Positions 38,450-50,182 of a DNA stretch of 64,000 bases are shown piece by piece. Under the pieces are notes generated by a model that saw only the letters and a list, made by a program, of their open reading frames with translations, had not been told where the DNA came from and made no database searches. The position numbers and the translations under genes are program-made. Source of the stretch: an uncultured Pleomorphomonas sp. (GTDB lineage Bacteria > Pseudomonadota > Alphaproteobacteria > Rhizobiales > Pleomorphomonadaceae); the NCBI GenBank assembly GCA_937868725.1, contig CALMMQ010000045.1:32356-96355 (forward strand), written 5' to 3'. Position 1 is the first letter of the stretch; each line of letters opens with the position of its first letter.

Positions 38450-39805
38450 ATGACCCATGAGACCGCCTGCCTCGGAATCGTACTTGCCGCGGGCGAGGGA
38501 ACGCGCATGAAGTCGGCCACCCCGAAGGTCCTGCATCCGGTCGGGGGCCGGCCGATGCTCGACGCCGTGCTGGCCTCGGCCCGGGCCGGGGGCATCAAGC
38601 GCCTTGCCGTGGTGATCGGCGCCGGCGCCGACCTGCTGCGCTCGCACCTGGCCCGCAGCGCCGCCGACGTCGCCGTGCACGAGCAGACCGCCCGCCTCGG
38701 CACCGCTCACGCCGTGCTGGCCGCCGCCGCCGCCATCCGGCCCGACGAGGACGTCATTGTCCTCTATGGCGACACGCCGCTGGTGGAGGGGGCAACCATT
38801 GCCCGCCTGCGCGCCCGCCTCGCCGAGGGCGTCGACATCGCCGTGCTGGGGTTCCGCGCCAGGGACCCGTTCGGCTACGGCCGTCTGATCCTGGCCGACG
38901 GCCGACTCACCGCCATCGTCGAGGAGCGGGACGCCGACGCGGCGACCCGGGCGGTCGATCTGTGCAATTCCGGCATCATGGCGTTCCGGGCCGGCCTGCT
39001 GCCGGACCTGCTCGAGGCGGTCGGCAACGCCAACGCCAAGGGCGAGTACTACCTGACCGACACCGTCGCCATCGGCGTCGGCCGCGGACTGGTGGCCGCC
39101 GTCGTCGAGGGCGACGAGGACGAGTTCACCGGCGTCAACGACCGGGTCCAGCTCGCCGCCGCCGAAGCCGGCTTCCAGCGCCGGGCGCGCCGGGCCGCCA
39201 TGCTGGGCGGCGCCACGCTCGTCGCGCCGGAGACGGTGTTCTTCTCCCACGACACGCGCCTCGGCCACGACGTCACCATCGCCCCCAACGTGGTGTTCGG
39301 GCCGGGTGTGTCGATCGCCAACGACGTCACCATCCACGCCTTCAGCCACATCGAGGCGGCCCACGTCGACAGCGGCGCCATCATCGGCCCCTACGCCCGG
39401 CTGCGGCCGGGGGCGGCCATCGGCCCGGACGCCCACATCGGCAACTTCGTCGAGATCAAGAACGCCGACATCGCCGCCGGCGCCAAGGTCAACCATCTGA
39501 CCTACATCGGCGATGCCAGCGTCGGCGCCCGCACCAATATCGGCGCCGGCACCATCACCTGCAATTACGACGGCGTCTCCAAGCACCGCACCGACATCGG
39601 CGCCGCCGCTTTCATCGGTTCGCACACCACGCTGGTCGCACCGGTCAAGGTGGGCGATGGCGCCTTCACCGCCGCCGGCAGCGTCATCACCCGCGACGTG
39701 CCGGCCGACGCCATGGCGTTCGGCCGGTCGCGGCAGGACAACAAGGATGGCATGGCCCGCGCCAAGCGCGAAGCGCTGCTGGCGCTCAAGATGACCAACC
39801 GCTGA
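38450..39805 (+). CDS. glmU: Bifunctional UDP-GlcNAc pyrophosphorylase / GlcN-1-P acetyltransferase
   Basis: 451 residues. The N-terminal uridyltransferase has LAAGEGTRMKSATPKVLHPVGG; the middle linker carries EYYLTD and GVNDRVQLA; the C-terminal left-handed beta helix has hexapeptide repeats and the acetyltransferase patterns GNFVEIKN and NYDGVSKHRT. It makes UDP-GlcNAc for peptidoglycan and lipopolysaccharide. glmS, its common partner, is not in the window. Confidence 0.95.
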   Translation: MTHETACLGIVLAAGEGTRMKSATPKVLHPVGGRPMLDAVLASARAGGIKRLAVVIGAGADLLRSHLARSAADVAVHEQTARLGTAHAVLAAAAAIRPDEDVIVLYGDTPLVEGATIARLRARLAEGVDIAVLGFRARDPFGYGRLILADGRLTAIVEERDADAATRAVDLCNSGIMAFRAGLLPDLLEAVGNANAKGEYYLTDTVAIGVGRGLVAAVVEGDEDEFTGVNDRVQLAAAEAGFQRRARRAAMLGGATLVAPETVFFSHDTRLGHDVTIAPNVVFGPGVSIANDVTIHAFSHIEAAHVDSGAIIGPYARLRPGAAIGPDAHIGNFVEIKNADIAAGAKVNHLTYIGDASVGARTNIGAGTITCNYDGVSKHRTDIGAAAFIGSHTTLVAPVKVGDGAFTAAGSVITRDVPADAMAFGRSRQDNKDGMARAKREALLALKMTNR

Positions 39806-40469
39806 GGCGGTTCCGGCGGCTGGCGTGGACGACGACACGCCACCGCTTCTGGCCGGGCTTTGGCGCCCGGCCGGCCTTGCCCACAGGCCTTCGACCGACG
39901 CACGTCATTTTTTTTAAGACAGCCCGCGCTGCTGAATTGACGTGCCGATCTGGTTATTGTGGTGAAACGCCCGACACCATTTGCAATACGGAAGGATAGA
40001 GGCAAAAGCCGATCCGTGTGGTAAATTCACGCCGTTTGTTGCCGGCCTGCGGGCTCGGCGATCTGGCCGCGCGGGCACATGAAATGGGCGCTCCGGCGGA
40101 GTGTTCTATGTTTGGCGTGACAGGCGAGGCCATCTGACGCCGCTTCCATCGCTGGGTGACCGGATCCTTCATTTCGATATGGACTATTCTGCTAACATTT
40201 TCGAGCCGAGGCATCCCGCCCGCGCGAATTGACTTGGCTGCCATCATGGCTTCCATTGCCACCCGCGCAGGTCGCATCGTGTCGCTCATCCCCCTCGGCG
40301 CGATTTCATGATACCGATATGCACATTTCGGCCAAAATGTTCTTTACTTTTTTAAAACATTAATCGCATTGTGATACAAAAATTTCGACCTTTGAATGAA
40401 TTGACATCCTGAGAAACGGATCGGACATTTATAGCGTTCTTTCAAAAAGTTATATGAAATGACCGAATC

Positions 40470-40526
40470 GCCCCACTGGGAGCGCCCGGACTTGCACGGA
40501 TGCAGGTGGGGCTTGCAGGACCGGGC
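40470..40526 (+). ncRNA. Possible pseudoknotted RNA element
   Basis: Two perfect stems interleave: GCCCCAC (40470-40476) with GTGGGGC (40506-40512), and GCCCGG (40484-40489) with CCGGGC (40521-40526). A small TGCA-CGGA-TGCA hairpin lies inside. The GC-rich block stands out within AT-rich DNA. It could be a small RNA or a structured regulatory element; no known riboswitch class is recognised. Confidence 0.3.
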
Positions 40527-40537
40527 ATCCTTGGATA

Positions 40538-40598
40538 AACTATTACCATAGTTACGCTTGACTAGCTAATTTGATCATAGTATTACCAACCATGATCA
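40538..40598 (+). promoter_or_regulatory. Candidate promoter with operator dyads upstream of chvE
   Basis: TTGACT (40558-40563), 17 bp, TATTAC (40581-40586) form a good sigma70 pair. An inverted repeat TGATCAT (40572-40578) / ATGATCA (40592-40598) surrounds the -10 box. A second dyad AACTA-N6-TAGTT (40538-40553) lies before the -35. TATTACCA is repeated at 40541 and 40581. This suits repression plus activation by a sugar-responsive regulator. If real, the transcript has a leader of about 680 nt. Confidence 0.5.
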
Positions 40599-41274
40599 GG
40601 GAAATTTAGCGGTGGCTGTGACGGACTGAACAGGGACGGAGTCGGTCGAGACAGCGAGCAGGACAGAGCGTTCAGACATGGAGGGACCGAGTTGTCTGGG
40701 GTGAAAGATGTTGCGTTATCAACCATCAACCCGGCGACTGCCGCATCCTGATAGAGTTCGCCCGCGACCGTACGTCGGGCCGTTTTGCCAGGTGGGCGAA
40801 GCGTTGCAGACATGGTCGCGGATCGTCGCCCGTCCAGGCGATGGAGGCAAAAGGGGAGAGAGATTGGCCGAGTTGGCTCTGAGGATCCGAATTTGCAGCT
40901 GAGAGGGGCGCGGCTCGCGGGTATCGCGGGAACCGAAGCGCCTGTCTCGGTTTGTCCTCATGGATGGAGGGCGAACCGGCGCATGGATCGGAAGGGCAGC
41001 GGCCGGGTCTCGCGGAGGCGATAACCGCTCCGGCGCCATGGTGACGCGCTCCGTATGGAATTCGGCGCAGCTGGAACTGGGGTTCCGGCGGCGCCGCAGG
41101 GATGGGTCGACCTTCCGCCTCGGGTGGTGGTCGGCTCGAGATGAGGCAGGCGATCTGATCGGCTGCTTCATGGAGATGTCAGGCGTCGTCGGCGTCTGGC
41201 GGAGGAAAGCAACAGCTCACACGGAATTCCCCGCGTTCGGTTCAACGGACGACGCGGGGGCGAAGGGGGAGAGA

Positions 41275-42333
41275 ATGAAGCTCACGACGATTATTGCTGT
41301 TTCGCTTCTGGCTGGGGCGTCGATGGTTACGGCGGCCGATGCCGCGGGCAAGAAGGTTGGCATTGCCATGCCGACGCAGTCTTCCTCGCGCTGGATCTCG
41401 GACGGCCATTCGATGCTCGACCAGTTCAAGGCCGCGGGCTTCGAGCCGGAACTGCAGTATGCTGAAGACGACATCCCGAACCAGCTGAACCAGATCGAAA
41501 ACATGGTGACCAAGGGCGTCAACGTCCTCGTCATCGCCTCGATCGACGGCACGACGCTGACCGACATCCTGGCCAAGGCCCACGAAGCCGGCGTCAAGGT
41601 GTTCGCCTATGACCGCCTGATCCGCAACTCGCCGAACGTCGACTACTACTCGACCTTCGACAACTTCCAGGTCGGCGTGCTGCAGGCGCAGTCGCTTGAG
41701 AGCCCGCTCGGCCTCAAGGACGGCAAGGGCCCGTTCAACGTCGAACTGTTCGCCGGCTCGCCCGACGACAACAACGCGACGTTCTTCTTCAACGGTGCCA
41801 TGAGCGTCCTGAAGCCGTACATCGACAGCGGCAAGCTCGTCGTCCAGTCCGGCCAGATGGACTTCGCCCAGGTTGCCACCATGCGTTGGGACGGTGCCAC
41901 CGCCCAGGCCCGCATGGACAACATCCTGTCCGCCAAGTACACCGACAAGCACGTCGACGCCGTCCTGTCGCCGTATGACGGCATCTCGATCGGCATCATC
42001 TCCTCGCTCAAGGGCGTCGGCTACGGCACGTCCGGCACGCCGATGGCGCTGGTTTCCGGTCAGGACGCCGAACTGCCGTCCGTCAAGGCGATCATCGCCG
42101 GCGAGCAGTATTCGACGATCTTCAAGGATACCCGCGAACTGGCCAAGCAGACCGTGAAGATGGTCTCCGAGTCGCTCGAGGGCAAGGAAGTTGAAGTCAA
42201 CGACACCAAGACGTACGACAACGGCGTCAAGGTCGTTCCCTCGTACCTGCTGAAGCCGGTGCTGGTGACCAAGGCCAACTACATGGACATCGTCATCAAG
42301 TCCGGTTACTACAAGGAAGATCAGCTGAAGTAA
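41275..42333 (+). CDS. chvE: Multiple-sugar-binding periplasmic protein, ChvE family
   Basis: 352 residues. The signal peptide ends near AADA; the mature start [41 protein letters not shown] matches ChvE, as does the [15 protein letters not shown] hinge region. It binds galactose, arabinose, xylose and glucose. In Agrobacterium ChvE also passes sugar signals to VirA and chemotaxis. ATG 41275 follows GGGGGAGAG; a longer upstream frame lacks signal features. Confidence 0.92.
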   Translation: MKLTTIIAVSLLAGASMVTAADAAGKKVGIAMPTQSSSRWISDGHSMLDQFKAAGFEPELQYAEDDIPNQLNQIENMVTKGVNVLVIASIDGTTLTDILAKAHEAGVKVFAYDRLIRNSPNVDYYSTFDNFQVGVLQAQSLESPLGLKDGKGPFNVELFAGSPDDNNATFFFNGAMSVLKPYIDSGKLVVQSGQMDFAQVATMRWDGATAQARMDNILSAKYTDKHVDAVLSPYDGISIGIISSLKGVGYGTSGTPMALVSGQDAELPSVKAIIAGEQYSTIFKDTRELAKQTVKMVSESLEGKEVEVNDTKTYDNGVKVVPSYLLKPVLVTKANYMDIVIKSGYYKEDQLK

Positions 42334-42753
42334 TTCAGCCCCTTCGTCAAAGCCCGGCGCGGAGCGACAAGCTTCGCGCCGGTTGCTGATCGGGACTCGA
42401 CCGGCGGCATGTTGGCCGGCCGTCACGAGTTACGGTCGCGTTATCCGGCGTCTTTGAGGCCAGTTTCGGCCGGAAAGGCACGGCAACGGGCAACGCCGCG
42501 GCGCGTTCCCGGCAAAGATCATGCGCGGATCGGTGACGCGAGCGCACCGAAAACAACGACAAAAACAGCTAGGTGGCACCCGTCGGGACCGCCAATCCGG
42601 CCGGCAAGCGGCGCCGGAGGCACGGCTACATCAGACGGACGATCACCGGTTAATTTGCGGTTTCCGATGCGACCGACGGCAGGCGGCCGGTCGGGGCCGG
42701 ACCGGACCATTCAAGCCTCTCGGGGCTGAAAACTGGACGAGAGGAGCCCAGTC
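42334..42753. other. Intercistronic gap chvE / gguA with hairpin
   Basis: 420 bp without a gene. A strong hairpin (42354-42382; CCGGCGCG / CGCGCCGG outer arms and an inner AGC/GCT) lies shortly after the chvE stop. Such stems usually stabilise the abundant binding-protein mRNA and reduce read-through to the ATPase gene. Confidence 0.5.
42354..42382 (+). terminator. Attenuating hairpin after chvE
   Basis: Eight-base outer arms CCGGCGCG and CGCGCCGG with a mismatch, then AGC/GCT and a GACAA loop. There is no long T-run, so it is probably a partial terminator or mRNA-stabilising stem rather than a full stop. Confidence 0.5.
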
Positions 42754-44291
<1,538 letters not shown>

Positions 44292-44292
<1 letters not shown>

Positions 44293-45491
44293 TGTCCACC
44301 AACAACGCACCCACCGCTGACAAGCAGTCTCAGCAGTCCATTGCCGTTTTCCTCCGGCAGAACGTCCGTGAGTATGGCCTTCTCATTGCTCTCGTCGTCA
44401 TCATGGTGTTCTTCCAGGTCGTCACCGGCGGCGTGCTGTTCAAGCCGGTCAACCTGACCAACCTGGTGCTGCAGAACAGCTTCGTCGTCATCATGGCCCT
44501 CGGCATGTTGCTGGTCATCGTCGCCGGCCACATCGACCTGTCGGTCGGTTCCATCGTCGCCATCATCGGCGCCGTCGCTGCCGTCATGATGGTGAACTAC
44601 AAGGTCGACCCGTGGACGACGTCCATCGTGTCACTGGCGCTCGGCGCCGTCATCGGCGGTGCCCAGGGCTACTGGGTCGCCTACCACCGGGTGCCGGCGT
44701 TCATCGTCACGCTGGCCGGCATGCTGATCTTCCGCGGCCTGACGCTGTGGTTCCTCGGCGGCATGAACATCGGTCCGTTCCCGGTCGAGTTCCAGAAGCT
44801 GTCCACCGGCTTCCTGCCCGACCTGATCGACATGGGCGAGCTGCACTCGACGTCGCTGCTGCTGACGCTGGCCATCCCGCTGGCCCTGCTCTGGAGCGCC
44901 TGGCGCGCCCGCAAGCTCAACGAGTCGCACGGCATCGAAGTCGAGCCCTTCCCCTTCTTCGCCATCCAGAACGGCATTCTCGTCGCCGTCATGCTCTACC
45001 TCGGCTACCAGCTCAGCACCTACAAGGGCTTCCCGAACATCCTGGTGATCATGGGTGTCCTGATCATCTTCTACAGCTTCGTCACCACGCGGACCACGGT
45101 CGGCCGCCGCATCTATGCCCTCGGTGGCAACGAGAAGGCGACCAAGCTGTCGGGTATCGATACGGCCCGCCTCAGCTTCTACACCTTCGTCAACATGGGC
45201 TTCCTGGCGGCCCTGGCCGGTCTCATCGTCGCCGCCCGCCTGAACTCGTGCACTCCGAAGGCCGGTACGGGCTTCGAGCTCGACGTCATCGCCGCCTGCT
45301 TCATCGGCGGCGCCTCGACGACGGGTGGTGTCGGCAAGATCACCGGCGCGGTGGTCGGCGCCTTCATCATGGGCGTGCTCAACAACGGCATGTCGATCAT
45401 GGGCCTCGGCATCGACTTCCAGCAGATGGTCAAGGGCGCGGTGCTGCTCGCCGCCGTCGTGTTCGACCTCTACAACAAGAACAAGGGCTGA
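44292..45491 (+). CDS. gguB: Multiple-sugar ABC transporter permease, GguB
   Basis: 399 residues with about ten hydrophobic segments and the permease motif GGNEKATKLSGIDTARLSFYTF (EAA-like loop), plus MLLVIVAGHIDLSVGSIVA near the N-terminus, as in XylH/GguB. ATG 44292 overlaps the gguA stop by one base. A strong terminator follows. Confidence 0.92.
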
Positions 45492-45517
45492 CCGATCGTC
45501 GTGTCGGACCAACAGGC

Positions 45518-45550
45518 CGGGGCCCTCGCAGGCCCCGGTCTTGTCTTGTC
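45518..45550 (+). terminator. Rho-independent terminator of chvE-gguAB
   Basis: CCGGGGCC (45518-45525), six-base loop, GGCCCCGG (45532-45539), then TCTTGTCTTGT. Good stem and U-rich tail. Confidence 0.75.
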
Positions 45551-45584
45551 CGGCACCAGACAGCGCCGGCAACAGACCGCAAAA

Positions 45585-45612
45585 GGCCCCGCCGGAGCGC
45601 TCCGGCGGGGCC
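45585..45612. terminator. Long perfect palindrome between gguB and galM
   Basis: A 28-bp perfect palindrome of G and C (arms of 14), preceded by AAAA on the left (a U-run for the minus strand) and followed by TTGATTGTT on the right. It lies between convergent genes and should stop transcription from both sides. Confidence 0.75.
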
Positions 45613-45640
45613 TTGATTGTTCCAGCTGGGGCCTTCGGCT

Positions 45641-46597
45641 TCAGAAGCCGGAGAAGACCCACTCGATGCGGTGGTGGTAGACCTCGCCCGGCCGCAGCAC
45701 GGCCGTGGGATAGCTCGGCTCGTTGGCGGCGTTGGGATAGGTCTGCGGTTCGAGGGCGATGCCACCGTTGCGCACCGGCCGCGAAAACCGCGACTGTATG
45801 CCTTCGTGGAAGTGGTCGCCGGTGTAGCACTGGATGCCCGGCTCGCTGGTGCGCACTTCGAGCGTGCGGCCGGTGAGCGGATCGGTGAGGCGAGCGCCGA
45901 GATGAACGTCGCCACGGCCGGCATCGAGACAGAAGTTGTGATCGTAGCTGCCGCCGATGACGCGCGGCGCCCGGAAATCGAAGCGCGTGCCGGCCACCTC
46001 GGCCAGCGGGCCGGTGGGAATCAGCTCGTCGTCGACGGGCGTATAGCGCGAAGCGGGTATTTCCAGCTTGTGCCCGAGGGCCGAACCGCTGCCGGTCAGG
46101 TTCCAATAGGCGTGATGGGTGAGGTTCATCAGCGTCGGCGCGTCGGTCACCGCCGCCAGTTCCAGCCACAGCGTCGTGCCGGCGAAGCCGTAGGTGGCGC
46201 TGACGTCGGCTGTGCCGGGAAAGCCCATGTCGCCGGCCGGCGAGTGATAGCTGAACACCAGCGCCTCGCCGTCGCGGGCCGCGTCCCAGGCGCAAACGCC
46301 GTAGCCGGACTGACCGCCGTGCAGGGTGTTGGGGCCATCGTTGGCCGGCAGCGCGTGCCTGACGCCATCAAGGGTGAACGAAGCCCCGGCGATGCGGTTG
46401 GCAAAACGGCCGCAGACGGATCCAGCCCACTTGTCGGCTCCCGGCAGATCGGGATCGTCCGACGACCCCACCACCACCTGCGCCGGCACGCCCGACGTCG
46501 TCGGAACATAAAGCGCCAACAACTTGGCACCCACGGCGCTGAACACCGCCCGCAAACCCGAGGCGCCCTCAAGCACCAACTCGCTGTCCTGCTCCAT
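45641..46597 (-). CDS. galM: Aldose 1-epimerase (galactose mutarotase)
   Basis: 318 residues of the beta-sandwich galactose mutarotase fold. Active-site His in NLTHHAYWNL, a ligand Arg in CGRFANRIAG, and the Glu in ETQTYPNAANEPS near the C-terminus. It interconverts alpha and beta sugars, useful next to a galactose/glucose transporter. ATG 46597 follows GAGGAGCGAGG; a longer frame lacks support. Confidence 0.9.
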   Translation of the reverse strand: MEQDSELVLEGASGLRAVFSAVGAKLLALYVPTTSGVPAQVVVGSSDDPDLPGADKWAGSVCGRFANRIAGASFTLDGVRHALPANDGPNTLHGGQSGYGVCAWDAARDGEALVFSYHSPAGDMGFPGTADVSATYGFAGTTLWLELAAVTDAPTLMNLTHHAYWNLTGSGSALGHKLEIPASRYTPVDDELIPTGPLAEVAGTRFDFRAPRVIGGSYDHNFCLDAGRGDVHLGARLTDPLTGRTLEVRTSEPGIQCYTGDHFHEGIQSRFSRPVRNGGIALEPQTYPNAANEPSYPTAVLRPGEVYHHRIEWVFSGF

Positions 46598-46821
46598 TCT
46601 AACCTCGCTCCTCTGCGGGAAGCGCTCGCCCACGATGGCTGCGCTCCCTCCCCTTTCCTCAAGGCGCCATTATTACCCCATTCCATGACGCGAGGGCGAA
46701 AAGTTGCGGGCTTTTGAGCCAGATACTGAAGACACCGTTGCCTGTCCCGCCACGGTCCGCCGCCGCCCCGGCACGGGGGCGACGGCCGACAACGGCGGCT
46801 ACGAGCCGCGCTCGGTCCGGA

Positions 46822-47628
46822 TCAGCGCTTGTCGATCTGGGCGGCGACGATGGCAATGGTCTGCTGGTAGACGGTGGCAGCGTTCCAGGCCTGGATGACG
46901 GCGAAGTTGGGCTCGCCGACCTGATACCCGGCGCCCGACTGCCAGCCGTGGCCGCGGAAATAGTTGGCCGTCGAGGCCAGGGCATCGGGCACGGAATGGA
47001 TGAGGTCGATGCGGCCATCGCCGTCACCGTCGACACCGAATTCCAGCACGTTCTTGGGCAGGAACTGGGTGTGGCCGATCTCGCCGTGGCTGGCGCCGAT
47101 GGCGTTGACCGACAGTTCGCCCTGCTCGACCAGCTTCAGCGCCGCCATGAACTGGTCCGTGAAGAACTGCGTGCGGCGGCAGTCGTAGGCGAGCGTCGCC
47201 ACCGACGCCAGCGTGGGCGCGTTGCCCATGAACGAGCCGAAGCCGGTTTCCATGCCCCAGACCGTGATGACCGGTCCCGGCGGCACGCCGAAGCGCTTCT
47301 CGATGGAGGCGAACAGGGCGGCGTTACGCGCCAGCTGCTTGCGCCCCTGGGCGGCGATGCCGGCGGCGCCGCGCTTCTTCATGAACTCGTCGAGCGACAT
47401 GTTGAAGCCGTGGTGGCCGCGATCGACGCCGATGGTGGCGCGGGAATAGCTCACCTGCGACAGCACCTGATCGACGGCGCGGGCGCTGATACCCGCCGCC
47501 ACGGCCTCGCCGCGAATCTCGGTGACCCAGCGGCCGAAACCGGAGCTGTCGTTGCCGCAGGTGGCGGCGCCGGCAGAGGTTACACCGGCACAGCAGGCGG
47601 TCGCGAGACAGGCGGCGGCAATCTTCAT
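46822..47628 (-). CDS. Lytic murein transglycosylase, MltB-like
   Basis: 268 residues with a signal peptide of about 24 residues. The SLT_2/MltB fold shows MSLDEFMKKRGAAGI, catalytic Glu in VWGMETGFGSFMG, and ASHGEIGHTQFLPKNVLEFGVDGDGDGRIDLI, which includes a Ca-type acidic loop. It cleaves peptidoglycan to 1,6-anhydromuropeptides. It is divergent from alr and its D-amino-acid neighbours. Confidence 0.9.
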   Translation of the reverse strand: MKIAAACLATACCAGVTSAGAATCGNDSSGFGRWVTEIRGEAVAAGISARAVDQVLSQVSYSRATIGVDRGHHGFNMSLDEFMKKRGAAGIAAQGRKQLARNAALFASIEKRFGVPPGPVITVWGMETGFGSFMGNAPTLASVATLAYDCRRTQFFTDQFMAALKLVEQGELSVNAIGASHGEIGHTQFLPKNVLEFGVDGDGDGRIDLIHSVPDALASTANYFRGHGWQSGAGYQVGEPNFAVIQAWNAATVYQQTIAIVAAQIDKR

Positions 47629-47987
47629 CAAGCTCAATGGGGCCTCCCAGCAATAGAACCACGCGACGGACCTTGCCACATCCCGAAATGGTCCGGCCGC
47701 TCCAGTGATAGAACTACGGTAGAGAACAACAACAGGCAAGCGGGCGTCGACAACCCTGACGATGAACCAAAAGTCGCGCCAAGCCACCACCGACGCCCCG
47801 CCGCCGAACGGCTTGCGACGACCGAAACTCCGGCGTACAGCTGTGATGTTGCGCCACCGCCCGATTGGCGAACCGCGACGGCCAGGACAAATGCGAACGC
47901 CAACTTGTTGATCTTGAACGACATTGATCGGCGCGCTCGTTCGGGACAGTTGTCACTGTTCCACCGTCGCACATCCGGGGGACTGAA
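47629..47987. other. Divergent region lytic transglycosylase / alr
   Basis: About 360 bp with no supported gene. It must contain the promoters of both genes. I see no regulatory dyad of note. Confidence 0.4.
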
Positions 47988-49109
47988 GTGAGCATGACGG
48001 ACAGAACGGCGGCCATGGCGCGCCAGCCGGCAGCAGGGGCCATCCTGACCATCGACGTCGACGCCATCGTCGACAACTGGCGGCTTCTCGACCGCTTCGC
48101 CCAGCCGGCAACGGCCGCCGCCGTGGTCAAGGCCGACTGCTACGGCCTCGGCGCCGCCACCATCGTGCCGCGCCTGCTGGCCGCCGGCTGCCGCGTCTTC
48201 TTTGTCGCCGAACTCGGCGAAGCGCTGGCGCTCAAGCCGATCCTGGGCGAGGAGGCCGCGCTTTACGTGCTCAACGGCGTGCTGCCGGGCAGCGAAGCCG
48301 AATACGCCGATGCCAACATCCATCCGGTACTGAGTTCGCTCGCCCAGTGCCGCGCCTGGGCGAGACTGGCTGCCGCCGGGCGCGAACTGCCGTCGGCGAT
48401 GCTGCAGGTCGACACCGGCATGTCTCGTCTCGGCCTCGACGTCGCCGAGCAGGAGGCGCTCGCCGCCGATGACGACCTCCGCCTGGCGCTGGGGCTCACC
48501 CACATCCTGAGCCACCTTGCCAATGCCGACGAGCCGATGCACGCCGGCAACGGTCTTCAGCTCGCCGCCTTCCGCGCCGCCAAGGGGCGTTTCCCGGGAC
48601 TCCATGGCACGCTGGCCGCCTCGGCCGGCATGGTGCTGTCGCCCGACTATCACTTCGACCTCTGCCGCCCCGGCGCGGCCCTTTACGGCATCCGTTCCGG
48701 CCAACCGCTGGCCGGGCTCAAGCCGGTGGTCGACCTCAGGGTTCCCGTGGCGCAGATCCGGACCATCGCCGCCGGCGCGTCGATCGGCTATGGCTACACC
48801 TTCACGGCCAGCCGGACGATGCGCATCGCCACGGTGGGCGCCGGCTATGCCGACGGCTGGCGGCGGGCGCTGGCCGGCAAGGGCTTCGCCTTCTTCGGCG
48901 ATCACCGCCTGCCCATCCTCGGCCGCGTTTCCATGGACAGCTTCTCGGTGGACATCAGCGCCGTGGCGGCCGGCGACATCGCCGAAGGCGACCTGATCGA
49001 ACTGATCGGCCCGCACCAGAGCGCCGACGAGGTCGCGGCCATCGCCGGCACCATCGGCTACGAGATCCTCACCAGCCTCGGCCGCCGCTACCGGCGCGTC
49101 TATCTCTAG
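47988..49109 (+). CDS. alr: Alanine racemase
   Basis: 373 residues. The PLP lysine is in VVKADCYGLGA, a variant of the usual VKANAYGHG; the second base Tyr is in IGYGYTF, and GRVSMDSF belongs to the C-terminal domain. It interconverts L- and D-alanine. GTG 47988 follows GGGGGA; ATG 47994 is possible. The genes downstream process D-amino acids, so it may be catabolic rather than the housekeeping racemase. Confidence 0.9.
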   Translation: MSMTDRTAAMARQPAAGAILTIDVDAIVDNWRLLDRFAQPATAAAVVKADCYGLGAATIVPRLLAAGCRVFFVAELGEALALKPILGEEAALYVLNGVLPGSEAEYADANIHPVLSSLAQCRAWARLAAAGRELPSAMLQVDTGMSRLGLDVAEQEALAADDDLRLALGLTHILSHLANADEPMHAGNGLQLAAFRAAKGRFPGLHGTLAASAGMVLSPDYHFDLCRPGAALYGIRSGQPLAGLKPVVDLRVPVAQIRTIAAGASIGYGYTFTASRTMRIATVGAGYADGWRRALAGKGFAFFGDHRLPILGRVSMDSFSVDISAVAAGDIAEGDLIELIGPHQSADEVAAIAGTIGYEILTSLGRRYRRVYL

Positions 49110-49114
49110 CCACC

Positions 49115-50182
49115 ATGGAATCCGCCCGCCGCCTGCGCGATTTCGGACTCGCTCCCGGTTCATTGCCAATCGGCCCGCTCAACGCCATCACCGACGTGCC
49201 CGGCGTTCGCGTCGGTCAGGTGACGGTGATCGAGGGCGAGCGCCTGCGCACCGGCGCCACGGCCATCGTGCCGCACGACGGCAATCTCTGCCGCGACAAG
49301 CTGCCGGCCGGGCTGGCAGTGTTCAACGGCTTCGGCAAGTTCGCCGGTGCGACGCAGGTGCAGGAGCTCGGCGAGATCGAAACGCCGATCGTGCTCACCA
49401 ACACGCTGGCGGTCGGTCGGGCCATTGAGGCCATCAACCGCTGGACGCTCCGCCAACCGGGCAACGAGCGCGTCGTGTCGCTCAACGCCGTGGTCGGAGA
49501 GACCAACGACGCCCGCCTCAACGACATTCGTGCCGGCCGGCCCACCGTCGAGGAGATCGTCACGGCCATCGAGACGGCGCAGCCGGGGCCAGTGGCCGAG
49601 GGCGCCGTCGGCGCCGGCACTGGCACCGTCGCCTTCGGTCTCAAGGCTGGTATCGGCACGGCGTCGCGCCGCGTCGAGGCCGCCGGCCGTCCCTATACGC
49701 TCGGCGTGCTGGTGCAGGCCAACTACGGTGGCGAACTGTCCCTGACCGGGCTCCGGGTCGCCACCGACCCGGCCCATGATCGCGACGGCTCGATCGTCAT
49801 CGTGCTGGCCACCGACGCGCCGCTCGGGGCTGAAACGCTGCGCCGTCTGGCCATGCGGGCGTTCGCCGGCGTCGGCCGCACCGGTTCAGCCTTTTCCAAC
49901 GGGTCTGGCGACTATGCCCTGGCGTTTTCCACCGCCCTGGCGGTACGGCGCACGCCGCAGCGCCGGCGCGGCCTCGGCGACGGGGCGACGCTCGGCAACG
50001 ACGCCGTGTCGCCGCTGTTTGCTGCCGCCATCGAGGCGACGGAAGAAGCCGTTGTCAACGCCCTCCTGGCCGCGCCGGCCATGGACGGCTTCAACGCCGC
50101 CACCGGCAAGCCATCGCATTTCGACGCCCTGTCGCCCGACCGCCTGCCGGCGGGCCTCCCCGTCCCGCCACGGAGTCCCTGA
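49115..50182 (+). CDS. DmpA-type aminopeptidase (P1/S58 family)
   Basis: 355 residues. An N-terminal nucleophile autoproteolytic enzyme: the conserved cleavage site Gly-Ser occurs in FSNGSGDYALAFS (around residue 265). ITDVPGVRVGQVTV at the start and GAVGAGTGT in the middle are family motifs. DmpA of Ochrobactrum releases N-terminal D- and L-Ala, and relatives cleave beta-peptides. It starts 5 bp after alr and overlaps the next gene by 1 bp. Confidence 0.87.
   Translation: MESARRLRDFGLAPGSLPIGPLNAITDVPGVRVGQVTVIEGERLRTGATAIVPHDGNLCRDKLPAGLAVFNGFGKFAGATQVQELGEIETPIVLTNTLAVGRAIEAINRWTLRQPGNERVVSLNAVVGETNDARLNDIRAGRPTVEEIVTAIETAQPGPVAEGAVGAGTGTVAFGLKAGIGTASRRVEAAGRPYTLGVLVQANYGGELSLTGLRVATDPAHDRDGSIVIVLATDAPLGAETLRRLAMRAFAGVGRTGSAFSNGSGDYALAFSTALAVRRTPQRRRGLGDGATLGNDAVSPLFAAAIEATEEAVVNALLAAPAMDGFNAATGKPSHFDALSPDRLPAGLPVPPRSP

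Larger units (their letters stand above)
39806..41274. other. Long intergenic leader before chvE
   Basis: About 1.47 kb. A GC hairpin follows glmU (about 39852-39871), and an inverted repeat GCACGTCA (39900-39907) / TGACGTGC (39938-39945) comes next. 40300-40620 is AT-rich and contains a promoter-like pair, several dyads and a possible pseudoknot, listed separately. From 40620 to 41274 the DNA is GC-rich without a supported gene and probably forms the long 5' leader of chvE. A minus-strand frame at 39954-40289 lacks family support. Confidence 0.55.

Noticed and set aside
39954..40289. A 111-codon minus-strand gene between glmU and chvE
   Set aside because: No ribosome site of note, no family resemblance and codon use unlike the neighbours.
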